Source: Angiostrongylus vasorum
Taxonomy: Eukaryota; Nematoda; Chromadorea; Rhabditida; Metastrongylidae
DNA length: 64,000 nt
NCBI GenBank assembly: GCA_018806985.1
Contig: JADANN010000032.1
Coordinates: forward strand, 2,005,501 to 2,069,500
Reading direction: 5' to 3'
Under the pieces are notes generated by a model, which ran no database searches, was not told the origin of the DNA, and saw only the letters and a program-made list of their open reading frames with translations. Position numbers and translations under genes: made by a program. Numbering within the stretch: position 1 is the first letter of the stretch; each line of letters starts with the position of its first letter. This document shows positions 40,801 to 52,039 of the stretch, one piece after another.

Positions 40801-43800
40801 ATCCACCAAAAGCAATCACTGGTGATTTCTGCGCACCAATAAGTTTCTATGAAGGAATTATTTCTGATCCTTTCGTTATATGCTAGTAAGCCAAGGTAAA
40901 AAAAATGCGATTTTAACACAGGAACCAACAACCGGTTTTTCGTCGATAGACGATGATTTCTCGGTCAAAAAAGTATTTGAGGCATTGAAAACTACGGTTA
41001 CTCTATTGGCTTAATCTTTATGTGTGGGTTGCAACGTGTGTAATAAGATGTAAGAATTCTTGAGTCGAAAACTTTGACACGGAGTTGTGCATTGGGTACT
41101 TCCCAAGCCATCAGTTCAACCCTGGGGCTAAGTAATTCATCACGTTGACTTTCTGGCCATATACCCATGGCTGGAGCATTCGGAGAAATTTCTTTCACGG
41201 AGCGTGAATGGAGCATCAGAAACAATTCCATTTCTCGTCGATATCTCGTAAAGTAAAGCTTTTCGGAATAATGGAGTCAACTTGAAGCTGGCAAAATCAA
41301 TGACCTTCGCATGAGTTGTCACTAATATTCACCTGTATCACCTGTCCTCCTGTTGGTCGTGGATTAAGAACCGGTAAATCTTCCATTTCTCCATATCGCG
41401 TGTAAGAACAGCCCGGTGGAATGCTCACTAAACTGGTTGAGCATCACTGAACATCGATTCGTTTAGCGCTGACGGTTGCCTGCAGCTCGGACGATTCCAC
41501 GTCGACTTGACTGCTCGAGAATGTCTGGAGACAGACGTCTCTTAGTGACTTTCGAATTCTCAGTTTTCATAGCACTAACGTGAATATGTCGAGTGAGCCG
41601 TTTGTATTTCTCGTCGATGATATCAACGACGGCATCTTTCTAACAACCGACTAGTGGACTGAATACATCCCAGTTTATGGCGGATTTGAAACTTTGTTTT
41701 TTGAATCTAGCGGATTTCACTCCTTTCCACGAGCAATGAAATTTTGCACGAAGGAGGCGGTGTTCTGATTCCGTCTAGACTTTTGCGACAACAGCGACAT
41801 CGGTCAAGTAAAACATTCGACTCGCTATGATGTGGTCTACTTCGTTATGCTACTCTCCATTGGACTTCCACATCAAGCGTTGGGAGTGGGGTTTCTGGAA
41901 TTGCGAGATGCTATGAAAGGTCTTGGCCGGTCATTATAAACTCAGACAGCAGCACATCCTGCTCATTCCATTCTGATCCGTTGTTCCCAATGCGACGTTC
42001 ATCAGACGTTCTTCTGGTTCTAATTTTAGCGTTGAAATCTCCAATGATAACTTTAAAAAAGAGTGAAGTTGAAGTCTTCGCTGTAGAACTTCTCTATGTC
42101 CACATAGAACGCCTTGATATCGTCTTCGTCATAACTTGATGACGGTGCATAGACGACGAAGATTGTCGAAACCGTAGTGATTCATATCTCTTCAATCGTA
42201 GTCGTCCAACTCATGTTGTTAGTTGTTCGAATTAGTCTATGTTCATGGCCAAACTTGTGTTCACGAGAACGCGAACGCCGCTGATTCCTCTATTGTCGCA
42301 TGTTCCAAGGAACAGTTTTTCTCTGATGTCATAGGCGGTGTTGGATTTGTGGCCTCTTCTCGTCTCAGCGACGACGTAGTACCTCATCCTTCATGCATGC
42401 ATGACCAAGTCCTCTATCGAGGACTCATGCGCAAGTGTGCGTGCATCACAGATCGTCATTTTAGTCCTTTGCGATTTAGGCAGCATGGAGTGGCGCTAAG
42501 ATTTTTGCAGCCTCTCCGTACTCAAACCACGTCCTCATAAACATTGAGGGTATTTGCCAAATTAGCGCAGCAGAAACAGAGAGTCCGTCATCTGGATTCA
42601 TCTGCATCTCAGTGAAGCAAAGGTAGCATATAGTCAGCAGTTAACTCCCGCTATCCGCTACCTAGCGACCCGCCACGTTGGCTCGCGGCTAACCCGCTGA
42701 GATCCCCTGTGAGGAAGAAGTGTGATGTTACTAATATTACTGATCTAAATGAACACAAATGCACAAATTGACTGACGGAGTAGAGTAAATGTTAGACTTT
42801 TAATGTGTAAGTTTCTGTTTATTGCCTATATCTTTTTTTTCACAGCACAGCATTGTGTGTGATACAACCACAATAATGCAGAGATATTTGCAGAACTCCA
42901 GATTGCAGGTGTCTGAGGTGGGGAACGAATGCGCTATTACCCTTTTCGGGGAGCTAACGCGTTCAGCACGACATTATGCGGGTCCTTCGTTTCGCTTGTC
43001 TTTCATGGCACTGATGGATAGAAAACTAGCTGAGAGACAGGCAAAAAAGAAGGACACGTATGGTGTGGTGGCGAACGCGTTAACCCTCGGAAAGGGTAAT
43101 AGCGTGTTTGTTGTCCGCCGCAGACATTAGCGGTCCGGAGTTTTGCAAATATCTTAGCATCATTATGGTTTAATTCTCCATTCAGTCTTTCGCATAGAAA
43201 AAACTGACCGTTTGCTTAAGGTGGTCGATAAGCAGCACAAAGTCAGCCAGAGCCTGCTCTGAATTGAGATAACCAAGGCGATCCGTCGTATCGTAGCTCC
43301 TGTTGGCATACGGCTTTGTTTTTCCGTAGAAGCGATGCTCAGCGAAGACGACGGCTGCATGGAACTCTGGTGCAATGTCCCACATAAACCCCTGGAAAAA
43401 CCATTCTCAGCAGTTTTTTATAGGACTCTGCAGGTTTTTCATTTGATTTTGTTAATTTCGAAGGAATTTTAGCTTTTGAAACTGCACATGAATTGTCCAT
43501 TGCTGAAAAGTGCGCGTGTCGCCCAGTGACCAGAGCTGCCCCGCAATGCTCACACAGTATTTGGTTCGATCTCGCCTTTCGCAAGTCATTGCATAGACCG
43601 ACTATGCGTTCAACCCCCTCTCTCTACAATGCTACGAGTGGAGTCGAATGCAAAACGTGTCCACTACAGACTGATAAGTGCTGAACGATTTTATCTTTCA
43701 TCGTTTTTGCTTTTGACACGGCAGGCAAAACATTCGACCATCTTCAAAAAAATCTTCATCAATTAGTGGGAAGGTTTTAAAAAAAGGGAGATAAAAAAAA

Positions 43801-46800
43801 CCCATGAACGCATGAAGACGAAAGAAACCGGTGGTTTTTTAAACCCAACACATTAAGACTGCGCTGGATGAGCAGTGCTTTAAAGAAAATTCCAGAAAAG
43901 ATCTTCACTAATTTAAAATTAGCAAGATTTCTTGATTCCCTAAACAAAGGCTAAAAATGGAAGGAAAAGTGATAAGCCAATATAAAAAAGATTTTAGTAG
44001 AGTCTATTAAAACTCCGTTCCAACGATTAAGACTATTTTACTATTCACGTCTCCCCGCTTATTCGAGTTATGTAAGGTGTTTTCTGCTTTGTTTTTCTTT
44101 CTGTTCACATCTGTTCGGCAGATGGCAGTTGCCCTATCGCAGAGAGGTTTACTGCGACCATGTTTCTTCGAGGACAGCTGTGATCCCTCTAATTGACCGG
44201 AATGATCAAGAACGACGTAACAGCCGCCCCACTTCCGCTAACTCAAATGTGGCCGATACCCATTTGCTCAAACACCTAGATAACCAGTCTTCACATATCA
44301 TGAAGCTTACAATACTTCCTCGATTCGTTTGGTTCTCTTGTAACCGCTTTCGATAAAGGAAGTTGCAATCGGGTATGGATCCGGCTAAAAATTGAAAATC
44401 TGTGGATTCTTTGCCTATTAGCATGATAAATACTGATCGATTACAAGTTCACTTGTAAAGCCGAAGAAATCGTGCTACGGTATTCTAAGGTTCTGATTAG
44501 AGGCAGGTGACGTCGTTTGCTGGTCGGAGAGAATATTCTGACCTCCAATTAGGGTTGCCTCAGGACCGTCATTCATTCCTATGACAGCAGCACATCATGT
44601 GATTAGCTCCGACCGCTCGGGAACAGTTCAACTAGGCAGACGTCATACTGTCTATAAGTGATTAAAAATTACATTTGTGAAGGAGAGGTGCTGTTGGCGT
44701 GAACAGAATTGGTGTATCAGCTGCCAGTTTTGCTATAGTGACGTACCCTTAGACCATCGGGTATCAACTCTAATCTCATTCATGGGTTTAGTACCAATTC
44801 GTGACCACAGCAAATTCTTTGCGTGGAAACCGAATGCGAAAACTCCCCTCCATGGAATCTGCTGAATCCACATTTCATTTTGCGTGAATTTTTTAGAGCA
44901 CGGAATTCAAAAAATCTTTACAAATTTCGGCTCTTTCAATGTATATGAAAAAAGAAGTTCGTATGATACGAAAGCGAAACACTTTAAGAAGAGAGTGAAT
45001 GGATATGCGTGCGATGCAGAAGATTTCCAAGGGAATTCACCCATTGCGGAAAAAAGTGAAATTTAGAAAAATGGACGGTGGAGGATGGATGTCGGATAAG
45101 TCTTCAACGGCCTGAAGAAAATTTGTAGTTCTAAAAAACAAACAGCAGGTTTCTCTCAAAATTTCTACATTGAGCACCATAGAGGTGGTTGGATGTATTT
45201 TTGTTTCCTATAATGATTTCCGAAAGCCAACTGATGTATCAAATGTTTATTGCAGGACACCTTTATTCTGAAGAACTCCTAACAACACAGCCTACAAAAT
45301 GGGGATTCGATGTTGAAAAATTGTGACCATTTGAAATTATTTGTGATGAAGTTTTTTGCAAGGGCGAATAGAACAGTGGCAGTGATGTCCGTTATCAGGA
45401 GCATGGTGCTAGTTGGATTCCGCTCCGGGCCAAGCAAGCCTCTCATCCCTCCGGTGTCGTGAAATTAGTACCGGACTTGTCCGAGAAGAAAAATCACTCT
45501 CTGCGATCCAATTGGGAACGCTCCAGCCCGGCCATCTCAGGACTCCAGGGAGAAATAAAAATCCTCGAGCAGCAACCGAAGCCACACGTGAATGTTGGAA
45601 GATCTGCGTGAACAATTCATGCGAGGAAACGAATCGAATGTGAGAAGTGCTGGGATCCACACAGTAGACGTGAAGACGGGTCGTATAAAACAAACTAAAA
45701 GTAATAAAAGTTCTTTGCAGTTGGCTAAACGATGTACTGTGCTAATAACTAAATAAATTTCTACAGACTTCACACTTACTTCTTGAGCATTCAAACATCG
45801 AACAAACCGTATTTATTGCAAAACTCTCCAAATTCCCTTCGTTTCCCGTATAGAAGAAGATCGGACCGCCTACTTCGTAGTTTTCGATGTTAAGAAAATA
45901 CCTGCAAAAAATTAGCTGATACCCTACTTCCACCTCATTCAGTACTGTCGGAAATAAGCACAATTTTTTGAATAACCAGCTCAAAATGCCATATTTCTTT
46001 TCAGGAGTGTTTCTCATTAAAGTTGCATCTTGTAAGAGAGCTTATTATGACAACCGAACATATTTTCTCCTTATATAGTTCCTTGTAAAGAACCGTGAAA
46101 TTCATTAGAGCATTATAGTTATGGAATGGTTCTCAAGACCGCCTTTCTGTTAACCTTGGCATTAATCAATAATTCAATGCTTCCTTTATAAGCACACACG
46201 AGCTTATCACTGCAGTGTTTATTTATGCACAAAATCTGTTATTTCGGCTGATTTCGCCTTCTTCGGATGATGGAAAGATCAAGTTGATTACAATCTGGTC
46301 AATCAAATACCTCCATAACCCCAACAGAAAAAGTCACGATACCTACTTTCCAATCAAATGGGAACAAAATAGCCTCTTCGTATATTCAGCGCTTTCTACG
46401 AGTCTTCCGCTGAGTAATTCACGTGGAGACCGACCGAGCAGAGCTCACATGGACGGACAATGAGCCACCGTCACGTTAAAATATCTGTGCGAAATACCAT
46501 ATGATATCTCGCGTAATAATGCGACATTCCTCCCTGAGGTACATTTTTTGGATTCTTGGAATTTATCTGGAATACCTGCATGGTTTCACATAGTCGAGAT
46601 TCGTGTCGAGGAGTTCAGCTCAATTTCAAAAACTTCCCCGTTATTTGTCTACGCTCTGTGTCCGTAGTGGAGTAATTTACTTAACTTGGCAAACCGTTTA
46701 GATGCTCTTTTATGTGGACGCAGACTGGTCTCTTCGTTTTGTCAATATATTCGTCCCGCATGCTTTATGTCAATTCAGGTACTTGTGCGAGAGGGTTGAT

Positions 46801-48964
46801 AATGGACCACCAGTATATTTTTTGAACATAAGATACAACACCAACATAAAAAATAACGTAAGAAGGTGGGCCTAAAGTTAACAAACTCGGGGGCGACGCC
46901 CAATTTTGGGTTCGCTGTGAACTTAATGAAGCCTAATTTCCAGCCTTTATGGAATCGCTGGTTTTTAAAATAAGCAAAAAATTTTTTCGACAACTGAAGG
47001 GATGCCGAGTTGCGAGAAAGAATGGATTGTAGAAAAGACTTTTCTATATCGTTCTATGGGAATAAAGGGTATTTATGTTGCTATTTACTGCACCTCACTA
47101 TGGTAAATCATACGAACACATTACTGTAAGCATTTAAAAGTGCTTTGCAAATTATGGGTTTCTATTTCATTATTTTTTTGCACGCAGACACTCTTGCGAT
47201 AGCAATCATCCACTACATCAATTAGAATTGAAGTTGTAGTCGATTCCAACCTGAGCTTCTGCTTACTTGACCCATTCAGAAAACGGTTTATTTGCATTTT
47301 TCTGCGTTCACAATGGAGTTTATACTGACCAATCCTAACTACAACATCTGTTTTCTACAAGGTGTCAAACGATAATAGTGTAGGAAAATAACCACAATGA
47401 AAGGTAATATCGGGTTCGTTTCACACCACAGACATCTATCGTCCGGAGGTTTGCAAATATCTCGGCATCATTGTGATTTAATTTCACATCATACCCCGCC
47501 ATGAGCAAAAGAATGGGTAGTAAATAAAAGTGACTACTTTGTAGTAAAATAGTTCTGTGTGCTAAAATAAGCCAACAGAGAGAAAATGAAGCCTATAGCT
47601 ATCTGACCTGCCACTTCCGCAAAACCATTACAACACTTCCGGTGTCACACGTCGCGAGAATGTTAAACTCTCCACTCCACTAGTCCCACATAAGACCCAG
47701 AAAACGGGAGGGATTTTGAAGTGGTAGTCATTGTCCTCTCAGAGGAATCGAAAACATCAAAGCGAATTATCCTCGAAGCATGTTGTGTAAATTCCAAGAA
47801 TCCAAAAAATGAATTGCAGGAAGGAATGCCTCGTTGTCACGCCAGAATTACCAAAGTATCTAAGCCTGCTAAATATTTTAATGTGGTATCTACGTGAAGA
47901 AGCTGTTTTATTTCCAATGGAATTGAAATTAGGTATTAGGTCTTCTCTGTTGAAATTACGAAGGTATTCGACTCACAACGTTGCAGTCAACTTGGCGCTT
48001 CCAGATTATGAAGGAGGCGAAAACTGCCGAAATGTCAGCTTTTATGGATGTTTATTCAGAAGGCAGGAAACTATTACTATGGTTAAAAAAGGATAAAAAA
48101 AATAAAGCTCTCGGCGTTGATCGATCCCTAAGGGACGTGCCATACATTCGACTTCATTAAACGTCGTTGGAGGTGATTGAACGCAAATCTGGCCTTTACA
48201 ATGGCTCGCGGTGTCGATGTATCGAGTCAGTGCTGCTATCTTCCCGAACAAATCTGCTACCAATTTGCCGACCCCAGAGGGATGAAAAGCTTGGTGAACC
48301 ACGGACGAGGCGAACGATCCCACGTGTGCGTTGCAGGGCACCTCTGACCACTGCGCCACACGCGCCACTAGGATTAGCATAGTAATGGAAGATGTACGAT
48401 TATTGCAAATTTACGCTGCTGGGAAGCATTTATATTACTATTACTACTACTTCTACGCTCCTCCGGGTTTAACTGTGATTAAAGAAGTGATTAATTGAAG
48501 AAAATATTTTCTAGACAATGTTAGGCCTTCTTGCCCATTATACCAGAATCCCAGTTCAAAAAAATTTTTTTTCTTCGTGAAAAATGTTACTGCTTCCTGG
48601 GTAGTGATGCCCAAACTTCCATATGCATTCAACAGAGTTTTTTAAAAGACAGCACTTGATTTCGAATATCTGAATGCTCGGTTGATCACTGTGGTCACGG
48701 CAAAGCCGAAACTCATTGCAGCGGCGTTTTAAAGTGGAGTTAAAGTTCTTACCGTAGCTTGAAACCGTCTCTGTTGGCGAATGAGAAGTGGTCGACAGGT
48801 ACATCATCAAACCACTCCTCTGTCCACTTATAAGCTGAACGTTTGTGAATGTTGTTCGTCTCGTCCAGTTGATGTAGTGGCGACCATACGTTCGGATCGT
48901 AAAAGTGCATGAACGCTGTCGCCGCCTGGCTGTAGACGTGAAGAAAAGCGAATAGAGCCAACAT
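27783..48964 (-). CDS. Gene B: secreted S28 serine carboxypeptidase (Pro-X carboxypeptidase-like), 13 exons
   Basis: Family S28 enzymes cleave after proline (Pro-X carboxypeptidase, dipeptidyl peptidase II) and act in lysosomes or are secreted; contortins of the Haemonchus gut are members. Exons read on the minus strand: 48964-48753 (signal peptide starting [12 protein letters not shown], then VDHFSF), 45901-45808 ([12 protein letters not shown]), 43391-43209 ([15 protein letters not shown]), 40846-40743 (GGSYGGML, nucleophile Ser), 40022-39953 (ASSALVFWF), 39379-39292, 38974-38796 (VDYPYP, LPGWPVK), 37702-37636, 35699-35585 ([18 protein letters not shown]), 35488-35379 (EMVMPQC), 32304-32206 (ASNIVFS), 31557-31419 (NGYLDP Asp, GAHHYDLR His), 27858-27783 (last 24 residues and stop). 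Introns are GT-AG and phases join. The joined length is 1533 bases after discounting three extra bases, giving about 510 residues, normal for S28. The extra bases are in exons 8, 9 and 13. An AATAAA signal lies about 35 bases past the stop. The DPW motif is DPC. Family is certain; substrate is not. Confidence 0.9.
28557..28652. repeat. 22-base minisatellite, about 4 units
   Basis: Units of the form GCACTGGTGGATTGGAAGAC repeat with small changes between 28557 and 28652, in intron 12 of gene B. Confidence 0.8.
28660..29100. other. Gene B intron 12, nothing recognised
   Basis: A 128-codon plus-strand open frame covers it but shows no family motif and starts inside the minisatellite. Confidence 0.4.
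29110..30790 (-). mobile_element. RTE-type LINE fragments, endonuclease half
   Basis: The minus strand reads [21 protein letters not shown] and [17 protein letters not shown] (endonuclease), followed by decayed SDH-type and linker segments down to about 29110. The stretch near 29560-29760 repeats the one near 30050-30230, so two overlapping copies are present, with a dispersed repeat (29830-30010, TGATGTTTCGGCGATTTCGG) between them. Confidence 0.8.
31419..31557 (-). CDS. Gene B exon 12: catalytic Asp and His
   Basis: It reads [12 protein letters not shown] (Asp) and [10 protein letters not shown] (His). It is intact, 139 bases long, with a CTAAG acceptor and a GAG/GTTCTC donor. The residue after Asp-Pro is Cys (TGT), whereas gene C has Trp (TGG) at the same position. 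Confidence 0.9.
31672..31960 (+). repeat. SINE-like repeat just upstream of gene B exon 12
   Basis: Head GCGTGTAGCGCAGAAGTTGG with B-box-like AATTCGATCCC. A similar element stands at 61370-61450, the matching place in gene C, so the insertion may be ancestral. Confidence 0.55.
32400..32670 (+). repeat. SINE-like repeat
   Basis: Head AGTAGTGCAATAGTTAGAGG, B box TGGTTCGATCTCG, tail GATCAACACCGAAAGCTTTACC. Confidence 0.65.
33070..33345 (+). repeat. tRNA-headed SINE-like repeat (family 1)
   Basis: GGCGCGCGTGGCGCTGTGG head, GTGGAATCGATCCC B-box region, ATCAGCGCCGAAAGCTTTA tail. Confidence 0.78.
33560..34325 (-). mobile_element. Mariner-family transposon relic
   Basis: The N-terminal end at 34315 gives an HTH-like stretch ([13 protein letters not shown], then CGKLGV). 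The middle gives SFLKPDETV and EIDEM; the 3' end gives [13 protein letters not shown] and [10 protein letters not shown]. It is frameshifted and internally shortened relative to an intact transposase of roughly 1 kb. Hookworm mariners such as bandit are known, but this copy is too decayed to assign. Confidence 0.75.
34750..35045. repeat. Dispersed repeat (family 6)
   Basis: It starts GACCGACTTTCCATTAACC and contains ACGTTTCGGCGGATTTCACC; same layout as 46125-46400. Confidence 0.6.
35585..35699 (-). CDS. Gene B exon 9, one extra C
   Basis: It begins [11 protein letters not shown], a signature S28 stretch, and ends [11 protein letters not shown]. The two halves are in different frames; removing one C from the run of five near 35628-35632 joins them. 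It is 115 bases, where 114 keeps phase. The acceptor AATTTAG and donor CAG/GTAAGG are intact. Confidence 0.85.
35738..35960 (+). repeat. SINE-like repeat
   Basis: Head GCGCAAGTAGCGCATTGG, then a degenerate B box and the tail ATGGCGCATCTCTAAGAG. Confidence 0.6.
36370..36935. repeat. Head-to-head SINE-like pair (family 5)
   Basis: A reversed copy (AATTTGCAAAACTCCGCACC onwards) faces forward copies with TGGTGTGGTGGTTAAAGCG and the TATCTCAGTCTCATTGTGG tail. The same pairing occurs at 42820-43175 and 58520-58790. Confidence 0.6.
37772..37830. repeat. (ATTT)n microsatellite
   Basis: TTTA units over about 60 bases, 70 bases upstream of gene B exon 8. Confidence 0.95.
37845..38350 (-). repeat. Compound dispersed repeat, reversed
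   Basis: SINE family 2 tail (GAGGAAATGTATAAAATA) followed by reversed family 4 with GTGGATCAGAGGAATATC; mirror image of 4955-5650. Confidence 0.65.
38710..38790. repeat. (TC)n / CCCTCT repeat at gene B exon 7 donor
   Basis: The repeat begins a few bases after the exon 7 donor, so on the transcribed strand the intron opens with GTAAGG followed by a GA-rich purine tract. Confidence 0.9.
39577..39850 (-). repeat. tRNA-headed SINE-like repeat (family 1)
   Basis: Reversed copy in gene B intron 5 from GGCGTTGATCAACC to CACACGTGCC. Confidence 0.75.
40040..40740. other. Gene B intron 4, nothing recognised
   Basis: No repeat family or coding motif identified in this 0.7 kb of intron. Confidence 0.4.
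40743..40846 (-). CDS. Gene B exon 4: nucleophile serine exon
   Basis: This encodes [18 protein letters not shown] and ends in YPHKVDG. Acceptor is CATAG and donor GG/GTAAGT. It is intact, with the same length and phase as in gene A. Confidence 0.93.
41100..42720 (-). mobile_element. RTE-type LINE fragments in gene B intron 3
   Basis: Minus strand from 42720: the 5' leader (shared with 57300-57420), then endonuclease pieces ([10 protein letters not shown] at about 42160, [12 protein letters not shown] at about 42040), the linker to 41440, and a separate downstream piece at 41240-41100 with [12 protein letters not shown] and [10 protein letters not shown]. The reverse transcriptase core is missing. 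Confidence 0.75.
42820..43175. repeat. Head-to-head SINE-like pair (family 5)
   Basis: Reversed copy 42820-43000 and forward copy 43050-43175 (TATGGTGTGGTGGCGAACGC). Confidence 0.6.
43485..43690. repeat. SINE-like fragment shared with gene A intron 2
   Basis: GCGTGTCGCCCAGTGACC head and TTGGTTCGATCTCGCC B-box region, at the same place relative to exon 3 as 11380-11500. Confidence 0.55.
44060..44860. other. Conserved block in intron 2 (gene B copy)
   Basis: Counterpart of 15130-15870; it shares TTTCTTCGAGGACAGCTGTG and GGTGCTGTTGGCGTGAAC. Open frames differ between the copies. Confidence 0.6.
45362..45690 (+). repeat. tRNA-headed SINE-like repeat (family 2)
   Basis: GGGCGAATAGAACAGTGGC head and the GAGGAAACGAATCGAATG tail, in intron 2 of gene B. 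Confidence 0.75.
46125..46800. repeat. Dispersed repeat (family 6), long copy
   Basis: It starts AAGACCGCCTTTCTGTTAACC, contains TTTCGGCTGATTTCGCC and extends to the TTTATGTGGACGCAGAC segment shared with 11950-12620. Confidence 0.5.
46990..47380. other. Gene B intron 1, nothing recognised
   Basis: No motif or repeat family assigned. Confidence 0.35.
47380..47540 (+). repeat. SINE-like repeat (family 5)
   Basis: Forward copy with GTTTGCAAATATCTCGGCATC and an AGTAAATAAAAGTGAC tail. Confidence 0.6.
48101..48368 (-). repeat. tRNA-headed SINE-like repeat (family 1)
   Basis: Reversed copy in intron 1 of gene B, CTCTCGGCGTTGATCGATCC to CGCCACACGCGCC. Confidence 0.78.
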
Positions 48965-48975
48965 CCTGAAATTAC
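48965..48975 (-). promoter_or_regulatory. 3' splice / candidate spliced-leader acceptor at gene B start
   Basis: The minus strand reads GGTAATTTCAG, then G, then ATG, matching gene A base for base around the splice site. Confidence 0.55.
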
Positions 48976-49169
48976 CAGTGCGTTGAAGGTGAAGGTGACA
49001 TAAAAATTCAGGGCGAGATGTACTACAAATTCTTCGCGATTTTGCGCTTTTCACAGTTCTTGACGAGATAAAAAAATTTTTTTGCTGGAATAATGCAAGG
49101 AGAAAAAGGAAGGTTGAAACAAAATAATGTTCGGATTTTCAAATGAACCTTTTGAAGTAATGGAAAAAA

Positions 49170-49760
49170 AGGTTTGATCTACCATAGGTAGCACACAGTC
49201 AGACGTGAAGTTGGGGAGAAGAAGGCTATGGTCTTTTAGATGAAGGAACTTTGACGTGACTTTTATGCAGAAATATCAGATTAATTATTCATAATGTCCC
49301 TGTCGCCTACTGGAGGACAAAGATAATTATTCATAATGTCCCTGTCGCCTACTGGAGGACAAAAGGAGCTTATGTGAAGAGGTTGTTATAAAAAGAGTGC
49401 CAAATGAAAATATGTATGTAATGAAATAAGTGGTAAAAATGTTGAATTCTTGAAATAACCACTGAGGAGAATGAATCCCACGTGTAGTAGCCAAAAAATA
49501 AACCCAGTCGTCGAAGTATCCGCTTACGTTCACTAAGTAGGAGGAACCTCAGCTGTCATGTTAATAAATGACGTTGGCATTGTGTAAATCGTGGACAATT
49601 GGTAAGCTTTTCAATCTTTGATCACTAGGACTAGGATTTTTTCCGGATGAATTGTAGACATGGAACAATTTTGACTTCCTTCCGCCCTTGTTGTCATTAT
49701 GAATTCAAGAGGATGCATTCATTGGAGGCCTTTAACAATAACGACTCTTTTTTCCTACAA
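49170..49760 (-). promoter_or_regulatory. Upstream region of gene B, homologous to 19590-20060
   Basis: Homologous to the gene A upstream region, interrupted here by a 42-base tandem duplication at 49282-49365. Confidence 0.5.
49282..49365. repeat. Perfect 42-base tandem duplication
   Basis: 49282-49323 and 49324-49365 are near-identical copies (CATAATGTCCCTGTCGCC core) upstream of gene B. Confidence 0.93.
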
Positions 49761-50314
49761 ATATATAAATTTTAAGAGGGATTAATGTCTAGAAAAGTCG
49801 AATGAAAGAACATATAAACATCATCAAACTGGAGGATAGGAGAGATGAACATTATGTGAAAACTGAACAGACTGTTTTATATTCGGCCGCTTAAGACATT
49901 CGCAACAACTTGACCATTTGTGGAGTTACACAGTGTGGGCGGTCTGCATCTTACAGAGGTCATTTTCATTCTGGTGGCTTTTTGTCGGCACAAACTTCTT
50001 TAGTACACGATTCGCAAACGAGAGGTTTTGAACGTTGTTGTCTACATTTAATGGTTCATAAGAAAACGACTTCCGCAGGAGCTTGTACTTTCGATAGAGA
50101 GAGCGTTTAGTAGTTGCTAGTGGAAATTAGGTCTTGGAGTCAGTTCTCGACACCTCATGATCACTAACTTTGAGTAGGATGCTCGACTTCGTAGAAGTTG
50201 CCACGCGGGACTTTTTTCGTAATTGTCGCAGAGCAATATCTCAAACTTGGGTAATTAAATCGTTTATAACAATAATAATAAATAAATGTTCTACATGGTT
50301 AAGCTGAGATGACG

Positions 50315-50590
50315 GTATAAAAGTTTCATTCAGCTAACGTTTCGGTGCCTTCGCACTTTTAAGAGCCGCGTTAATCTGAGTCGATGCTACATAGATGACC
50401 GTTGTCGCGATGTGGGTGATCATTGAAGCCTCGAGTCGAACCTAGTGGAGGAAGCAATGATCGAATGGTGAAATTCACCCAACGGAGTTCTCCTTTTATA
50501 CAGGACGCATGTCTATCGATTATCGCCATCCAATATGGTCTTCCGACTTGGTAGGCAACGCGTCCTATAGCATTCGCTGGTGTTATCTTG
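50315..50590. repeat. Dispersed repeat of the CGTTTCGGCGCC family
   Basis: AGCTAACGTTTCGGTGCC end, GATGTGGGTGATC interior, ACGCGTCCTATAGCATTC further on. Confidence 0.6.
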
Positions 50591-50664
50591 AAAACAGACT
50601 TATGTTAAACCTCTGCGGCAATATTTATTTTTAACATGTTTCTAATTTGTTAAGCTTACACGGG

Positions 50665-50960
50665 GTTGATAAAATTGTTTATTTCGGCTAAAGTTTCGAC
50701 GCCTGCGTCTTCATCAGATGATCCGTGTCGATGGTCCACAGTTGTTCGTTATCCCGATGTGGCTTCTTCGTGGTCGTACCGAGACAGGATCTCCTTCAGT
50801 GAATACCGCACGAATTAGCCAAACACCCCCCAGCAGCATCCTTCTAGGTTGTTGTTGTTGTTGTTGTTGCTGTTGTTGTCGTTGTTTTCGTTGTTGTTGT
50901 CGTTGTTGTTGTCGTTTTACCGCTGACAATAGTTCGTTTTTTTAATGGGTAATCCACTCT
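50665..50960. repeat. Dispersed repeat of the same family with (GTT)n
   Basis: TTCGGCTAAAGTTTCGACGCC end and ATGGTCCACAGTTGTTCG interior. A GTT trinucleotide array fills 50848-50916 and produces cysteine-rich and glutamine-rich artefact frames. Confidence 0.65.
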
Positions 50961-51144
50961 GTAGTAGTCGGTGTTACGTTAGCTATCACAATGCGAATAG
51001 CAAAACGATTTTCAAACCGACCGTCATTCAACTTCGGTGGTGAAATTGTCAACATGTTTTTTAATTTGTTGAGCTTACAATTATTTTTTTATATTGTGAC
51101 AATATTTAATACTACTACGGAGGTTTAATTAAAGTTAGCCTTTA

Positions 51145-51545
51145 CTCCTTCCGCGAACATGCCCTCCCAGCGTTTGCCGTCTCATCGTGGCTGGGAGCTA
51201 TTTCTGAGTGTCAGGCTGTGATGTACAGCGGATGAATTCATCTCTAGGATAGGGTCTCCTAAGCTGAGAAGGAGTGCGGTATTTCCAACAGAAAACGTAG
51301 CTGGGAGTAAACCAATACCTGGAGCCATCACCGTCGTGTTATCAAACTAGTCGCATGGTGGCAAATTTCCCTCTGTTCTACAAGGGCTGTGACTGCTTGT
51401 GGGGGGTGACGACCTGGGGCAGACTTTGGCTATGCTTACCTCGAGATTTCAGAGGGGCTACAATGGCTAAACCAGTAAATCTCCATAAAAAACGGAGATC
51501 ATGCTGGTACTAGCACAATCAGTGAGATCGCGACATCCAGCTATA
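51145..51545. repeat. Dispersed repeat family 4
   Basis: CATCGTGGCTGGGAGC, GATGTACAGCGGATG and the CAAACTAGTCGCATGGTGG segment match the copy at 4955. Confidence 0.65.
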
Positions 51546-52039
51546 CGCTCACTGATTTCAGTTCACGTCTCAACTGGCTGTTGTGACATGTCGCCCATGA
51601 TCCAGCCATACTAAAGTAGTGCACGGAGTGGTGAAAGGGTTGAATCTTTTTGTATTGTAACAACTGTTTAGTGCTCAGAGTTGATCAAATCTGTTTCTTT
51701 TTTTTGCATTTTCGCGTAGATACATTGCTTTTTGATCATATAAGATCTTCACGACCGCTTTTTAGTCAACAGATGACCTGTCAACACAGATTTTTATGCT
51801 GGAGCTGGTCCATAGGTAAGTATTCTCAGCTATACTTGCGAAAAGCCACTTAGGACGGTGGAATGGAATCGGTGAGTATAGAAAGCATGAAAGAGACACA
51901 AAAATACTCCCCCAACTATGCCACAAAACCACGCGGAAAACGACTAACATCACAGTCAGATAATGGATGTTTTTTTTTCATCGCATATGAGAGTTAGATC
52001 ACAAAAAGAGGTGTCCAAGAATACGAGGATATCCTTTTC

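Noticed and set aside
50714..50945. Glutamine-rich or cysteine-rich small protein
   Set aside because: Encoded by the (GTT)n array inside a dispersed repeat.
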